DNA of 64,000 nucleotides from NCBI GenBank assembly GCA_025210375.1, contig JAOASB010000037.1, forward strand, positions 248,001 through 312,000, written 5' to 3'. The DNA comes from Maledivibacter sp. Its GTDB lineage: Bacteria > Bacillota > Clostridia > Peptostreptococcales > Caminicellaceae. The notes under the pieces were generated by a model. The model did no database searches. It worked only from the letters and a program-made list of their open reading frames with translations, and was not told the origin of the DNA. Positions within the stretch are counted from its first letter, which is position 1; the number at the start of each line of letters is the position of its first letter. The position numbers were made by a program, and so were the translations under genes. This document shows positions 54,875-63,358 of the stretch, in pieces.

Positions 54875-55921
54875 TTATTTTTCTATAAGCTCTCTCATAT
54901 CTCCCATTATTGCCCTTGGTACAGGTAGGTCTATCATCGTCTTAAGCCCTTTAGATGCATTTATCACATGGGGAATCATGTTGACACACATTGCTATTGT
55001 GCCAAGGCCACCCTCTACTTCGGGTTTAATTGACATGTTTACCTCTGGAGTTCCCTTTATAGTGATATAGTCTCCAGTAAAAGTTCCCTCCATCTCTGGT
55101 TCAATTTGTTGAGGATGGATCATATCAATCTTAACTTCGCCATCTACATAGCCTTGTCCAGTCATGTTGACCCCTGCAACATCTCCAGCAGCTGCAAATC
55201 CATGGGGTGACTTTCTATCTACAGAAGTAACTATGGGCTTCATTTGCTGCTCAAACTTTTCAACCCTCCAACCAATTGCATCTCCAATCATCTGTACGGA
55301 CTCAGAAAATCCAACGTGACCTGCCATAGTTCCATCTTCACAGCGTCTATTGAACTCATCAACCTTCATCCCCACACCTTGCTCTTCCATAACAGTATGG
55401 CCAAATGGGGATAAGCTATTTACTCTTTTAGCTTCAATATGTTCTACATCAGTCATACAACCTGTCAAGCAAATAACCAGTAAATCCATTATTAGTCCCG
55501 GATTGATTCCCGTACCTAATATAGTCACTCCATTTTCCTTGGCTATTCTATCTAACTCAGCAGCTAATTCAGGTTCTTGAGCCTGTGGATAGGCCATTTC
55601 TTCAGCTGTTGAAATAACATTCACTTTTTGCTCTAGACAATATTTTAATCTAGGAAAAGCCTTTTTAGTAAAGGAGTCAGTTGCAGTCAAGCAAACATCA
55701 CAACATCCTTTAGTTACTACTTCTTCGATATTTGAATTGATTATAACAGGCTTTCTATCCCCTCTTTCTACACCTAAATACTCATACATATCCTTCCCAA
55801 CTCTAGCTTTGTTTCTATCACATATGCCAACGATTTCTACGCCTTTTTTATTAAGCAACATTCTAGCCATTCCGCTACCCATTGCACCAAATCCCCAGAT
55901 TACCACTTTAACATTTTCCAT
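54875..55921 (-). CDS. ord: 2,4-diaminopentanoate dehydrogenase
   Basis: The 348-residue oxidoreductase has VVIWGFGAMGSGMARMLL (Rossmann loop), CDVCLTATDSF, GTGINPGLIMDLL and QGYVDGEVKIDMIHPQQ, as in Ord, which removes the 4-amino group of 2,4-diaminopentanoate with NAD(P). First gene of the operon, with GGAGGTG before the ATG and a sigma-54 promoter about 120 bp upstream. Confidence 0.94.
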   Translation of the reverse strand: MENVKVVIWGFGAMGSGMARMLLNKKGVEIVGICDRNKARVGKDMYEYLGVERGDRKPVIINSNIEEVVTKGCCDVCLTATDSFTKKAFPRLKYCLEQKVNVISTAEEMAYPQAQEPELAAELDRIAKENGVTILGTGINPGLIMDLLVICLTGCMTDVEHIEAKRVNSLSPFGHTVMEEQGVGMKVDEFNRRCEDGTMAGHVGFSESVQMIGDAIGWRVEKFEQQMKPIVTSVDRKSPHGFAAAGDVAGVNMTGQGYVDGEVKIDMIHPQQIEPEMEGTFTGDYITIKGTPEVNMSIKPEVEGGLGTIAMCVNMIPHVINASKGLKTMIDLPVPRAIMGDMRELIEK

Positions 55922-56049
55922 TTAAATGCACCTCCGAATTTTTCTTTATACAATGTATCCACAAAAACACACTAATTTTTTAAAAATTTTTGGAACAAAA
56001 TATAATGGATTTATTACATCGTATATAAGTTTTCCACACTTTTATTATT

Positions 56050-56066
56050 AGCAATTATTATGCCAA
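56050..56066 (-). promoter_or_regulatory. sigma-54 (-24/-12) promoter of the ornithine operon
   Basis: The minus strand reads TTGGCATAATAATTGCT: GG and GC with exactly 10 bases between them, the sigma-54 consensus TGGCAN7TTGC. It lies about 130 bp before ord and behind a sigma-54 activator gene. Confidence 0.85.
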
Positions 56067-56186
56067 ATTAGAATATGATTTTTTAAAAATTTTTGTATAA
56101 TTATAAGCTCATCATCGGTTTTTCTGAATATTTATAATATTATTATAAAAATCCTTTGCTTTATAATCTTTTCTAAAAAAATAAGA

Positions 56187-56221
56187 GCAAAATACTTTGC
56201 ATGTTCTGCAAAATATTTTGC
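56187..56221 (-). promoter_or_regulatory. tandem palindromes: regulator terminator and likely upstream activator site
   Basis: Two near-identical 14-bp palindromes (GCAAAATATTTTGC at 56208-56221 and GCAAAATACTTTGC at 56187-56200) have centres 21 bp apart, two helical turns. They pair with each other as a hairpin followed on the minus strand by TCTTATTTTTTT, so they also form the terminator of the activator gene. The distance to the sigma-54 promoter (about 140 bp) suits an enhancer site. Confidence 0.65.
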
Positions 56222-56222
56222 C

Positions 56223-57641
56223 CTATGGTTCTAGTCCAAATTTCTTTATCTTGTACTGTAAATTTTGTCTAGATATTCCAAGTGCCTTGGCGGCCCTAGT
56301 AATATTATATTTATTTTTATTTAGATAGCTCTGGATTATATTTTTTTCTACATCTTCCAGATAATCATTAAGATTGCTTATATCCTTAACCCTATTACTA
56401 TGTTCATCCTCCATATTTAGAGATGAATTTTGCAACATTAATTCTTCAACATAGGATGGGATATGTTCCTTCTTTATTACATGCTCATCCATAACCATGT
56501 TCATGGCTGACTCAATAAAATTTTGTAATTCCCTAACATTTCCAGGCCAAGAGTAATTCAAAAAAAATTCAAGCAAATCCTCGGATATCATCCACACATC
56601 CTTATTTAACTTCTCATTATAATACCTAATGAAATGATCTATAAGTACTGGTATATCTTCTTTTCTTTTATTCAATGGCGGTATTTTTACACTTATTACA
56701 TTTATTCTATAGTACAGGTCTTTTCTAATATGGTTTCGCTCAATGGCCCTTATAGGGTCTTCATTTATGGCAGCAATTATCCTTACATCCACGGGTATGT
56801 CCTTGGTTCCACCCACTCTTCTAATATAGCTCTCTTGAAGAACCCTTAGGAGCTTTGCCTGTAGGGGCAGACTCATTGAATTAGTCTCATCCAAAAACAG
56901 CGTTCCTCCGTTTGCTTGCTCAAATAACCCAGGTCTATCTATAGCTCCCGTAAAGCCCCCCTTGCTAGTTCCAAAAAGAATTCCCTCAAGTAGGGTTTCT
57001 GGCAGTGCAGCACAATTTTGTGCAATAAAGGGCTTGTCCCTTCTTCCACTTCCATAGTGTATACTTTGGGCAAATAACTCTTTTCCAGTTCCCGTTTCCC
57101 CATATATCAATACACTTGAGGTAGTTTTACAGGCCCTTTTTGCAAAGCCAATGGCCTTAAGTAACTCCTTATCCTTTCCAATAATATTATCAAAGGTATA
57201 AAAGCTTTTAATCTTGTTCTGTCCTTCATCTGGCTCAATAAGCCTTTGCCGAAGCTTGATAATTTGTTCAGAAAGATGACTTACCTTAGTAATATTTTTA
57301 GCTATTTCTATTGCACCAATAATCTTTTCCCCTTCAATAATTGGAAGAGTTGTATTGATTGTAGAGATTTTTTTACCCTTTAGGTTTAAATAGCTTTGCT
57401 TATATTCCTTTAATGTTCTACCGGTACTCAGAGCCTTCAATAGTGTACTGGTATCTTCATTAAGGCTTGGAAACACCTTAAGGAGGTGATTCCCTATTAC
57501 CTGACTTGCTTCTAATCCTTCGATATCAGCCATAGCTCCATTATATATTATTGTTTTTCCATTTTCGTCTATTACATGAATACCCTCTTCGATATGGGGC
57601 AAAATATTTTGCACTATATACTGAAATAATTTTCTTTTCAA
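56223..57641 (-). CDS. PAS-domain sigma-54-dependent activator
   Basis: The 472-residue protein has a PAS domain (about residues 10-115), AAA+ ATPase with Walker A GETGTGKE (181-188), the sigma-54 contact loop as GGFTGA (228-233; usual form GAFTGA) and a Fis-type helix-turn-helix (NITRAAKALGISRQNLQYKIKKFGLEP). It likely senses a ligand through PAS and turns on the ord promoter directly downstream. No response-regulator domain. It resembles RocR-type activators of arginine/ornithine use. Confidence 0.9.
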   Translation of the reverse strand: MKRKLFQYIVQNILPHIEEGIHVIDENGKTIIYNGAMADIEGLEASQVIGNHLLKVFPSLNEDTSTLLKALSTGRTLKEYKQSYLNLKGKKISTINTTLPIIEGEKIIGAIEIAKNITKVSHLSEQIIKLRQRLIEPDEGQNKIKSFYTFDNIIGKDKELLKAIGFAKRACKTTSSVLIYGETGTGKELFAQSIHYGSGRRDKPFIAQNCAALPETLLEGILFGTSKGGFTGAIDRPGLFEQANGGTLFLDETNSMSLPLQAKLLRVLQESYIRRVGGTKDIPVDVRIIAAINEDPIRAIERNHIRKDLYYRINVISVKIPPLNKRKEDIPVLIDHFIRYYNEKLNKDVWMISEDLLEFFLNYSWPGNVRELQNFIESAMNMVMDEHVIKKEHIPSYVEELMLQNSSLNMEDEHSNRVKDISNLNDYLEDVEKNIIQSYLNKNKYNITRAAKALGISRQNLQYKIKKFGLEP

Positions 57642-57667
57642 AGATAATCACTCCAATGTATTTTCCT

Positions 57668-58093
57668 TTATTCAATGATATCAATTATTTTAGATATATA
57701 TTTTTTGCTTTCCTTAAACTTATTTTCATTTTTTCTAATTCTAAAAAATGTGATGCCCATGAGTACTAAACCCATACCAAATGAAAGCAGTTCTATGTTT
57801 TTTTGAATCTTCATCATCTCAAATATAAATTTCCCTCCAGCTATACCAATAACCAACATAATTAGGGGCATACCATATGCTATAAACGCAGCTGTAAGTA
57901 CATCTTGGGTTTCCATATCAACGACTACTTTATCTCCTATATCAGCTCCTGCTGTATTTATGGCTTCTATCTGCATGTTCATTTTCTCTTCACCCATGTG
58001 GCAGGCACCACAATCTCCACATGCAGCATGTCTCATTAGCTTAACAGTTGCATTTTCTTTATTTACACCTATTACTTTCCCTTCTCTTTTCAT
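57668..58093 (-). CDS. RseC/SoxR-reducing-like membrane protein
   Basis: The 141-residue protein has a soluble start with CGDCGACHMGEEK (CxxCxxC) and two membrane segments (AAFIAYGMPLIMLVIGIAGG and IELLSFGMGLVLMGITFF), the RseC/MucC layout. Such proteins link to Rnf or SoxR reduction. ATG 58093 with GGAGGACATT upstream. It lies 15 bp after the CsoR-like gene; the pair may sense and answer redox or metal stress. Confidence 0.82.
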   Translation of the reverse strand: MKREGKVIGVNKENATVKLMRHAACGDCGACHMGEEKMNMQIEAINTAGADIGDKVVVDMETQDVLTAAFIAYGMPLIMLVIGIAGGKFIFEMMKIQKNIELLSFGMGLVLMGITFFRIRKNENKFKESKKYISKIIDIIE

Positions 58094-58108
58094 AATGTCC
58101 TCCAAAAA

Positions 58109-58381
58109 TTATTTTATAAATTTAACCATTGTATTAATTAATTCATCTATCACTTCTTCTTCAGGATTATTGGCTAGGGAAGTCTTTATACAACCCTTAA
58201 GATGATTTTCTAAAATCAAGCCACCCACTTTATTTATTGCCGATCTAACTGCGGCTATTTGAATCAAGATATCGTTACAGTACCTATCTTCTTCTATCAT
58301 CTTTTGAATTCCCTTTACCTGTCCTTCAACCCTCTTTAGTCTCTTTAATAAAGCTTCTTTTTCATGGGAATACGAGTTCAT
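58109..58381 (-). CDS. CsoR-family metal-sensing repressor
   Basis: The 90-residue protein begins EKEALLKRLKRVEGQVKGIQKMIEEDRYC and has HLKGC later, giving the Cys-His-Cys ligand set (Cys in RYC, His and Cys in HLKGC) of copper-sensing CsoR. No copper exporter is in the window, so its target is unclear. It is just upstream of the RseC-like gene. Confidence 0.85.
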   Translation of the reverse strand: MNSYSHEKEALLKRLKRVEGQVKGIQKMIEEDRYCNDILIQIAAVRSAINKVGGLILENHLKGCIKTSLANNPEEEVIDELINTMVKFIK

Positions 58382-58646
58382 TACATCACCTCTTTTTCCT
58401 TATAGGTCATTCTTTAGGGTAGTTCCAAGTTACAAGTTCCATATTCCAAGTTCATAGATCATTCTTTTAAGTCAAAATAGATATTAAACCACAAAACTTA
58501 GAAACTGAAATAGCCTCTAGATTCTTAGTAAGCTTGCTTGAAAGCAGAAAATACATGTGGCTTCTCCAGCCCAGAGTTTGCTTAGTCTGACCCTAATAGA
58601 ATAAATTTCAGAATTAAAATCTTTTCTTACTATTTTCTATGGTAAA

Positions 58647-58688
58647 CCCCATATTTATAGGTTACCATAAAATCCTATAAATATGGGG
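58647..58688. terminator. hairpin after aspS
   Basis: Stem CCCCATATTTATAGG / CCTATAAATATGGGG, 15 bp, seven bases past the aspS stop; the T-run is better on the plus strand. The rest of 58382-58694 shows nothing but a short repeated TTCCAAGTTACAAGTTCC-like stretch, also seen near 61770. Confidence 0.6.
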
Positions 58689-58694
58689 AAATTT

Positions 58695-60473
58695 TTACTC
58701 TTCAATCAATTTAATTTTAAGTTCTTCTAATTGTGTCTCATCGGCAATAGATGGTGCTTCCGTTAAAAGGCATTTTGCATCTTGAGTCTTAGGAAATGCT
58801 ATTACGTCTCTAATATTCTCTGTATTTGTTAGCGTCATAGTAAGTCTATCAAGACCGTATGCAATTCCACCGTGGGGAGGAGTACCATATTTAAAGGCAT
58901 CTATTAAGAAACCAAATTTCTCGTGGGCTTCTTCATCGGTAAATCCTAGGGCCTTAAACATTCTTTGCTGAAGGCTTGAATCATGGATTCTTATGCTTCC
59001 CCCACCAATTTCTGATCCGTTTATAACTAAATCATAGGCTTTAGCTCTTGCCTCATCAGGCTTAGTCTCAATTATATCCAAATCATCGTCGGCAGGTGAA
59101 GTGAATGGATGGTGTTTAGCATAATATCGGTTATCCTCTTCGTCATACTCAAATAAAGGAAACTCTGTAACCCATAATATCTTATAATCTGATTCATCTA
59201 TTACTTCAAGCTTCCTAGCAATTTCACATCTTAAAGCACCAAGAGTCGCATATACAACAGAAGGTTTATCCGCAACAAATAGTATCAAATCTCCTTCTTT
59301 AGCCTCCATCTTATCTGATATAGCCTTTATATCTTCCTCACTAAGGAATTTTGCTATGGGAGAATCCACACCTTCATCCGTTAATTTCATCCATGCAAGC
59401 CCCTTAGCCCCATAGGTTTTAGCAAATTTCTCAAGATTCTTCATACCCTTTTTACTGAACTTTTCAGCGCCACCATTGATATTAATAGCCTTTACATCAT
59501 TACCATCCTTTACTGTGTTTGCAAAAACACCAAATCCGCATTCTTTAACGGTTTCATTTAGGTTTTTAAGTTCATATCCAAAGCGTAAATCTGGCTTGTC
59601 GCTTCCATATCTTTCCATAGCCTCTTTATACGTCATTCTCATGAATGGAGTACTTATATCCATTCCCTTAATTTCTTTAAATAATTTCTTTACTAGCTTT
59701 TCATTGATAGAAATTACATCCTCTTCATCTACAAAGGACATCTCAATGTCTACCTGTGTGAATTCCGGTTGTCTATCGGCTCTCAAATCTTCATCCCTAA
59801 AACATTTTACTATCTGATAGTACTTGTCAAAGCCAGATACCATCAAAAGCTGTTTGAATATTTGAGGTGATTGGGGCAAAGCATAAAATTTACCGGGATT
59901 CACCCTAGAAGGCACTAGATAGTCCCTTGCTCCCTCAGGAGTAGGCTTTGTAAGTACAGGTGTCTCTAAATCTAAAAATCCATTTTCATCAAGGAAGGAT
60001 CTAATAGTAGAAGCAATCTTACTCCTAGTTCTCAGAAGATTTTGCATTTTTGGTTTTCTTAAATCTAGGTATCTGTACTTTAACCTTAATCTTTCTCCCG
60101 CATCATCTTCATCATTTACATGGATAGGTGGAATTTCTGCTTCAGACAAAATCTTAAGCTCCTCAGCAAAAACTTCTATTTCTCCTGTTTTTAGGTCTGG
60201 GTTTATAGACTGTCTCTTTCTTACTTTACCTCTAACAGCTATAACAAATTCTCCTCTAATACCTTCCGCTTTATTAAAGGCTTCTTCAGATACATCGTTA
60301 TCGAAAACTATCTGTACTAATCCATCTCTGTCTCTTAAGTCAACAAATACTAATCCACCTAAATTTCTTCTTCTTTGAATCCATCCCATTAAAATTACTT
60401 CTTTGCCTATATCTTCAGTCCCTAATACTCCACACATATGGGTTCTCTTCATTCCACGTAATAATTCAGCCAT
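58695..60473 (-). CDS. aspS: aspartyl-tRNA synthetase
   Basis: The 592-residue bacterial-type enzyme has an N-terminal OB-fold (WIQRRRNLGGLVFVDLRDRDGLVQIVF), class II motif 2 (CFRDEDLRADRQPEFTQVD), the GAD insert and motif 3 (GIAYGLDRLTMTLT). It charges tRNA-Asp (or Asp/Asn if GatCAB is used). It follows hisS by 11 bp and shares its T-box. Confidence 0.97.
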   Translation of the reverse strand: MAELLRGMKRTHMCGVLGTEDIGKEVILMGWIQRRRNLGGLVFVDLRDRDGLVQIVFDNDVSEEAFNKAEGIRGEFVIAVRGKVRKRQSINPDLKTGEIEVFAEELKILSEAEIPPIHVNDEDDAGERLRLKYRYLDLRKPKMQNLLRTRSKIASTIRSFLDENGFLDLETPVLTKPTPEGARDYLVPSRVNPGKFYALPQSPQIFKQLLMVSGFDKYYQIVKCFRDEDLRADRQPEFTQVDIEMSFVDEEDVISINEKLVKKLFKEIKGMDISTPFMRMTYKEAMERYGSDKPDLRFGYELKNLNETVKECGFGVFANTVKDGNDVKAININGGAEKFSKKGMKNLEKFAKTYGAKGLAWMKLTDEGVDSPIAKFLSEEDIKAISDKMEAKEGDLILFVADKPSVVYATLGALRCEIARKLEVIDESDYKILWVTEFPLFEYDEEDNRYYAKHHPFTSPADDDLDIIETKPDEARAKAYDLVINGSEIGGGSIRIHDSSLQQRMFKALGFTDEEAHEKFGFLIDAFKYGTPPHGGIAYGLDRLTMTLTNTENIRDVIAFPKTQDAKCLLTEAPSIADETQLEELKIKLIEE

Positions 60474-60484
60474 AATACTACCTC

Positions 60485-61747
60485 CTATTTCACTCTTTTT
60501 ATAATTTCATCTATTATAGTATCCAAGCTAACCTCTTCCTGCTCTCCAGTATTCATATTCTTTAGGGATACTACATTATTATCCAATTCATTATCGCCAA
60601 TAACAATTGTATATGAGCTATTTACTTTATCAGAATACTTAAACTGAGCCTTCATGCTTCTGCTCAAGTGGTCAATATCCGCTGAAATCATATTATCCCT
60701 TAGATTATATGATATTTCAACTGCCTTTTCATAGGCTCTATCTCCCATTGTAACTATGAAAACATCAAGTCCCTTTGGCCTTGGTATCTCTATATTATTG
60801 TTCTCTAAAGTAAGAAGTAATCTTTCAATACCTAATCCAAATCCAACTCCAGGTGTAGAAGGTCCACCGACTTCTTCTACTAATCCATCGTATCTTCCTC
60901 CACCACATACTGTACTTTGGGAACCAATTTTCTTTGATATTATTTCGAAGGCCGTTCTATTATAATAATCCAGTCCCCTTACTATTCTTGGATCTATCTC
61001 AAACTGTAATCCCATTATATTAAGATATTTTTGAAGCTTTTCAAAATGGTCCCTACAATCATCGCATATATGATCAAGAATCAGCGGAACATCCTTAAGC
61101 TCATTTTGACAGTCTTCTTTTTTACAATCTATAATTCTCATAGGATTTCTTTCATATCTATCTACACAGGTCTTACATAAAGTATCTAGCTTTTGTTTTA
61201 AGAATTCTCTTAGGGCCTCATTATATTTCTTTCTACACTCAGTACAGCCTATACTATTTATTCTTAGCTCTAGATCATTAAGTCCTAATTTTTCAAAAAA
61301 TGTCATTGCTATACTTATTACCTCAGCATCTACAGACGGCTTATCAGCACCGAAAACCTCTACACCAAATTGATGAAACGCTCTTAATCTACCTGCCTGG
61401 GGTCTTTCGTACCTAAAGCAAGGGGTTATGTAAAAAAGCTTAGTCGGTTGACTATCTGCATATAATTTATTTTCTACAAATGCCCTTACAACAGGGGATG
61501 TCCCCTCGGGCTTTAATGTAATGTCCCTTCCCCCATTATCGGTAAAGGTATACATCTCTTTTTGAACTATATCCGTTGTTTCTCCAACGCCCCTTTTAAA
61601 TAGCTCAGTATGTTCAAATATAGGGGTTCTTATTGCCTTATATCCGAATCTTTCACAAATATCACTAAACATCTTTTCTACATAATCCCATTTATAAACA
61701 TTTGATGGTAAAACATCCTTAGTCCCTCTTGGAGCTTTAGTAAGCAT
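60485..61747 (-). CDS. hisS: histidyl-tRNA synthetase
   Basis: The 420-residue class II enzyme has APRGTKDVLP, LKPEGTSPVVRAF, FRYERPQAGRLRAFHQFGVEVFG (motif 2), RGLDYYNRTAFE (HisA motif 1) and GGRYDGLVEEVGG, normal for HisS. Start ATG with GGAGGTAATAAA upstream. It is the first gene of a two-gene unit under T-box control. Confidence 0.97.
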   Translation of the reverse strand: MLTKAPRGTKDVLPSNVYKWDYVEKMFSDICERFGYKAIRTPIFEHTELFKRGVGETTDIVQKEMYTFTDNGGRDITLKPEGTSPVVRAFVENKLYADSQPTKLFYITPCFRYERPQAGRLRAFHQFGVEVFGADKPSVDAEVISIAMTFFEKLGLNDLELRINSIGCTECRKKYNEALREFLKQKLDTLCKTCVDRYERNPMRIIDCKKEDCQNELKDVPLILDHICDDCRDHFEKLQKYLNIMGLQFEIDPRIVRGLDYYNRTAFEIISKKIGSQSTVCGGGRYDGLVEEVGGPSTPGVGFGLGIERLLLTLENNNIEIPRPKGLDVFIVTMGDRAYEKAVEISYNLRDNMISADIDHLSRSMKAQFKYSDKVNSSYTIVIGDNELDNNVVSLKNMNTGEQEEVSLDTIIDEIIKRVK

Positions 61748-61819
61748 TTTATTACCTCCTCTTTAGTTAGTTAAAAGTTACAGGTTCCAAGTTTCAAGTC
61801 CAAAATTTTATGGTCAAAC

Positions 61820-62066
61820 TAAAATAACTCTCGTTCCTATGATTAATAATCATAGGGACGAGAGTTTGTATTCCCGCGGTGCCACCCTAATTGGTTAAAC
61901 CCACTTATAAAAACAGTTAACGCCTGTATACGTGCTATCTTTAAACCTTCGATAACATGCTCTGAGGTGTCTTCACTAAAACTAAGATGTCAGGCTTCCA
62001 CCATCCCTAACTCACTGTGATCATCATTATAGCTACTCTTCCTCTTCTTAGCAATACAATTTAGAG
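61820..62066 (-). promoter_or_regulatory. T-box riboswitch of hisS-aspS
   Basis: The minus-strand leader shows the T-box core TTAGGGTGGCACCGCGGGAA (61871-61890), a stem I region with GGATGGTGGAAGCC, and a terminator hairpin ACTCTCGT..ACGAGAGT with a T-rich tail (61820-61866). The specifier region reads GAAGACACC (61967-61971 hold GACAC): GAC (Asp), followed by A as is usual, or CAC (His), one frame over. It should sense uncharged tRNA. The 62067-62442 stretch beyond it holds no recognisable gene. Confidence 0.85.
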
Positions 62067-62385
62067 TTTTCATATATTATAAATCAGATAAACATATTGT
62101 GTCAAGGTATTATTTATAAGTTAGTTTGTTATGTTAAAGATGATTTTCATAATAATTCTTCGGTATTGCTAATAAAATTAGTAACACTATCCAACTACCT
62201 GTTGAAATTACTTCATTATTCCTATAATTACTCATATGATCTTACTCCTTCAACTCCAATAAATATTAAGAATTATATCCTACAAGGTCACCCCAATATA
62301 ATAAAAAAATGTGATCAAGTTTCTTCTAACGTTTGGGCTTATTGATATCTCTAAGCCCATCCCAATAGAAATTCTCCTTAGTGGA

Positions 62386-62410
62386 GCTTAGCTCCCAGTG
62401 AAGAGATGTC
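62386..62410. repeat. short hairpin repeat (pair with 63234)
   Basis: GTGGAGCTTAGCTCCCAGTG here and GTGGAGCTTTGCTCCCAGTG near 63234 flank the gene at 62443. Each holds a GGAGC/GCTCC hairpin. Confidence 0.4.
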
Positions 62411-62442
62411 TGCTAATCCATTTTTATACGAAGTACACGCCC

Positions 62443-63123
62443 CTATAAACCATCTATTAAATACATATTACAGCCATTTCCTAACCAAATACATTCCATA
62501 TCATCTGTTTTCTCAAATCCAAATACATTTGATTTTAATTTAAGGTACTCTTTCACTTCATTTGTGATTAGGTTAACTGAACATATTCTTTTATTTCCCA
62601 TATCTGACACATAAAGATAGTTATCTTTTATTGTTATATCCTCTGGATATGTAAATATACTGCCAAATTCATCACCTATATTACCTTCAGATATAGTCTT
62701 AAGTAAGCTGCCATCTTGTAAAGCAAATTTCTTAATGGTATGGGATGTTGGATAAACGCACCAGATCATTTCACCTTCTATTGCAATATCATAAATAGTA
62801 TCAATTTTACCCATTTCCTCATAGATTTTAAGTATATTACCTTCCTTGTTAAGTTTATATACTAAGCTCTCTTGAAAAAAACATACATATATATTACCTT
62901 TTGCATCATAGTCAACACTCAATGGTTTAAATCCAAACTTTGCCAAAACTTTTTTATAGCCTATTCCATATATTTCTCTATAAAAGCTATCAGAATCTAT
63001 TTCCTGTTTAACTTTATTACTTAGCTTGAAATATTTATCAATATTATTCCATTCACGCTCTATATAATAAATAGAATTATTATTTCTTGTAGCATAAGAT
63101 GAATTCTGACTTATTAAAACCAT
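62443..63123 (-). CDS. NHL-repeat-like beta-propeller protein
   Basis: The 226-residue protein has blade motifs PLSVDYDAKGNIYVCFFQESLVYKLNKEG, TIYDIAIEGEMIWCVYPTSHTIKKF and YPEDITIKDNYLYVSDMGNKRICSVNL, typical of NHL repeats. No signal peptide. It may be part of a longer propeller, since three to four blades only are present. Function unknown. Confidence 0.65.
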   Translation of the reverse strand: MVLISQNSSYATRNNNSIYYIEREWNNIDKYFKLSNKVKQEIDSDSFYREIYGIGYKKVLAKFGFKPLSVDYDAKGNIYVCFFQESLVYKLNKEGNILKIYEEMGKIDTIYDIAIEGEMIWCVYPTSHTIKKFALQDGSLLKTISEGNIGDEFGSIFTYPEDITIKDNYLYVSDMGNKRICSVNLITNEVKEYLKLKSNVFGFEKTDDMECIWLGNGCNMYLIDGL

Positions 63124-63233
63124 AGGATCACTTCTTTCTATACAACTAAATTAATACTGTATCTTGGTATGTATTTTATATAACGCCCATGTTTGTGACA
63201 CCCATAAATTGAGCCCTCTCCCCCCATATCCTT

Positions 63234-63258
63234 GGTGGAGCTTTGCTCCCAGTGAATG
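63234..63258. repeat. short hairpin repeat (pair with 62386)
   Basis: Second copy of the GTGGAGCTTTGCTCCCAGTG hairpin, in the 235-bp gap before the next gene; nothing else stands out there. Confidence 0.4.
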
Positions 63259-63358
63259 GATGTGATGCAATTGACTTAATCAAAAAACATGGCTTAGGGT
63301 ACCTTTAAGTCAACCATATTGTTAGAAGATGGTTGACACGCATTCCCAATTATCACTA

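Noticed and set aside
62097..62345. Open frame of 82 codons in the gap after the T-box
   Set aside because: No ribosome site, no recognisable motif, low-complexity Tyr/Asn/Leu composition; I treat the gap as non-coding.
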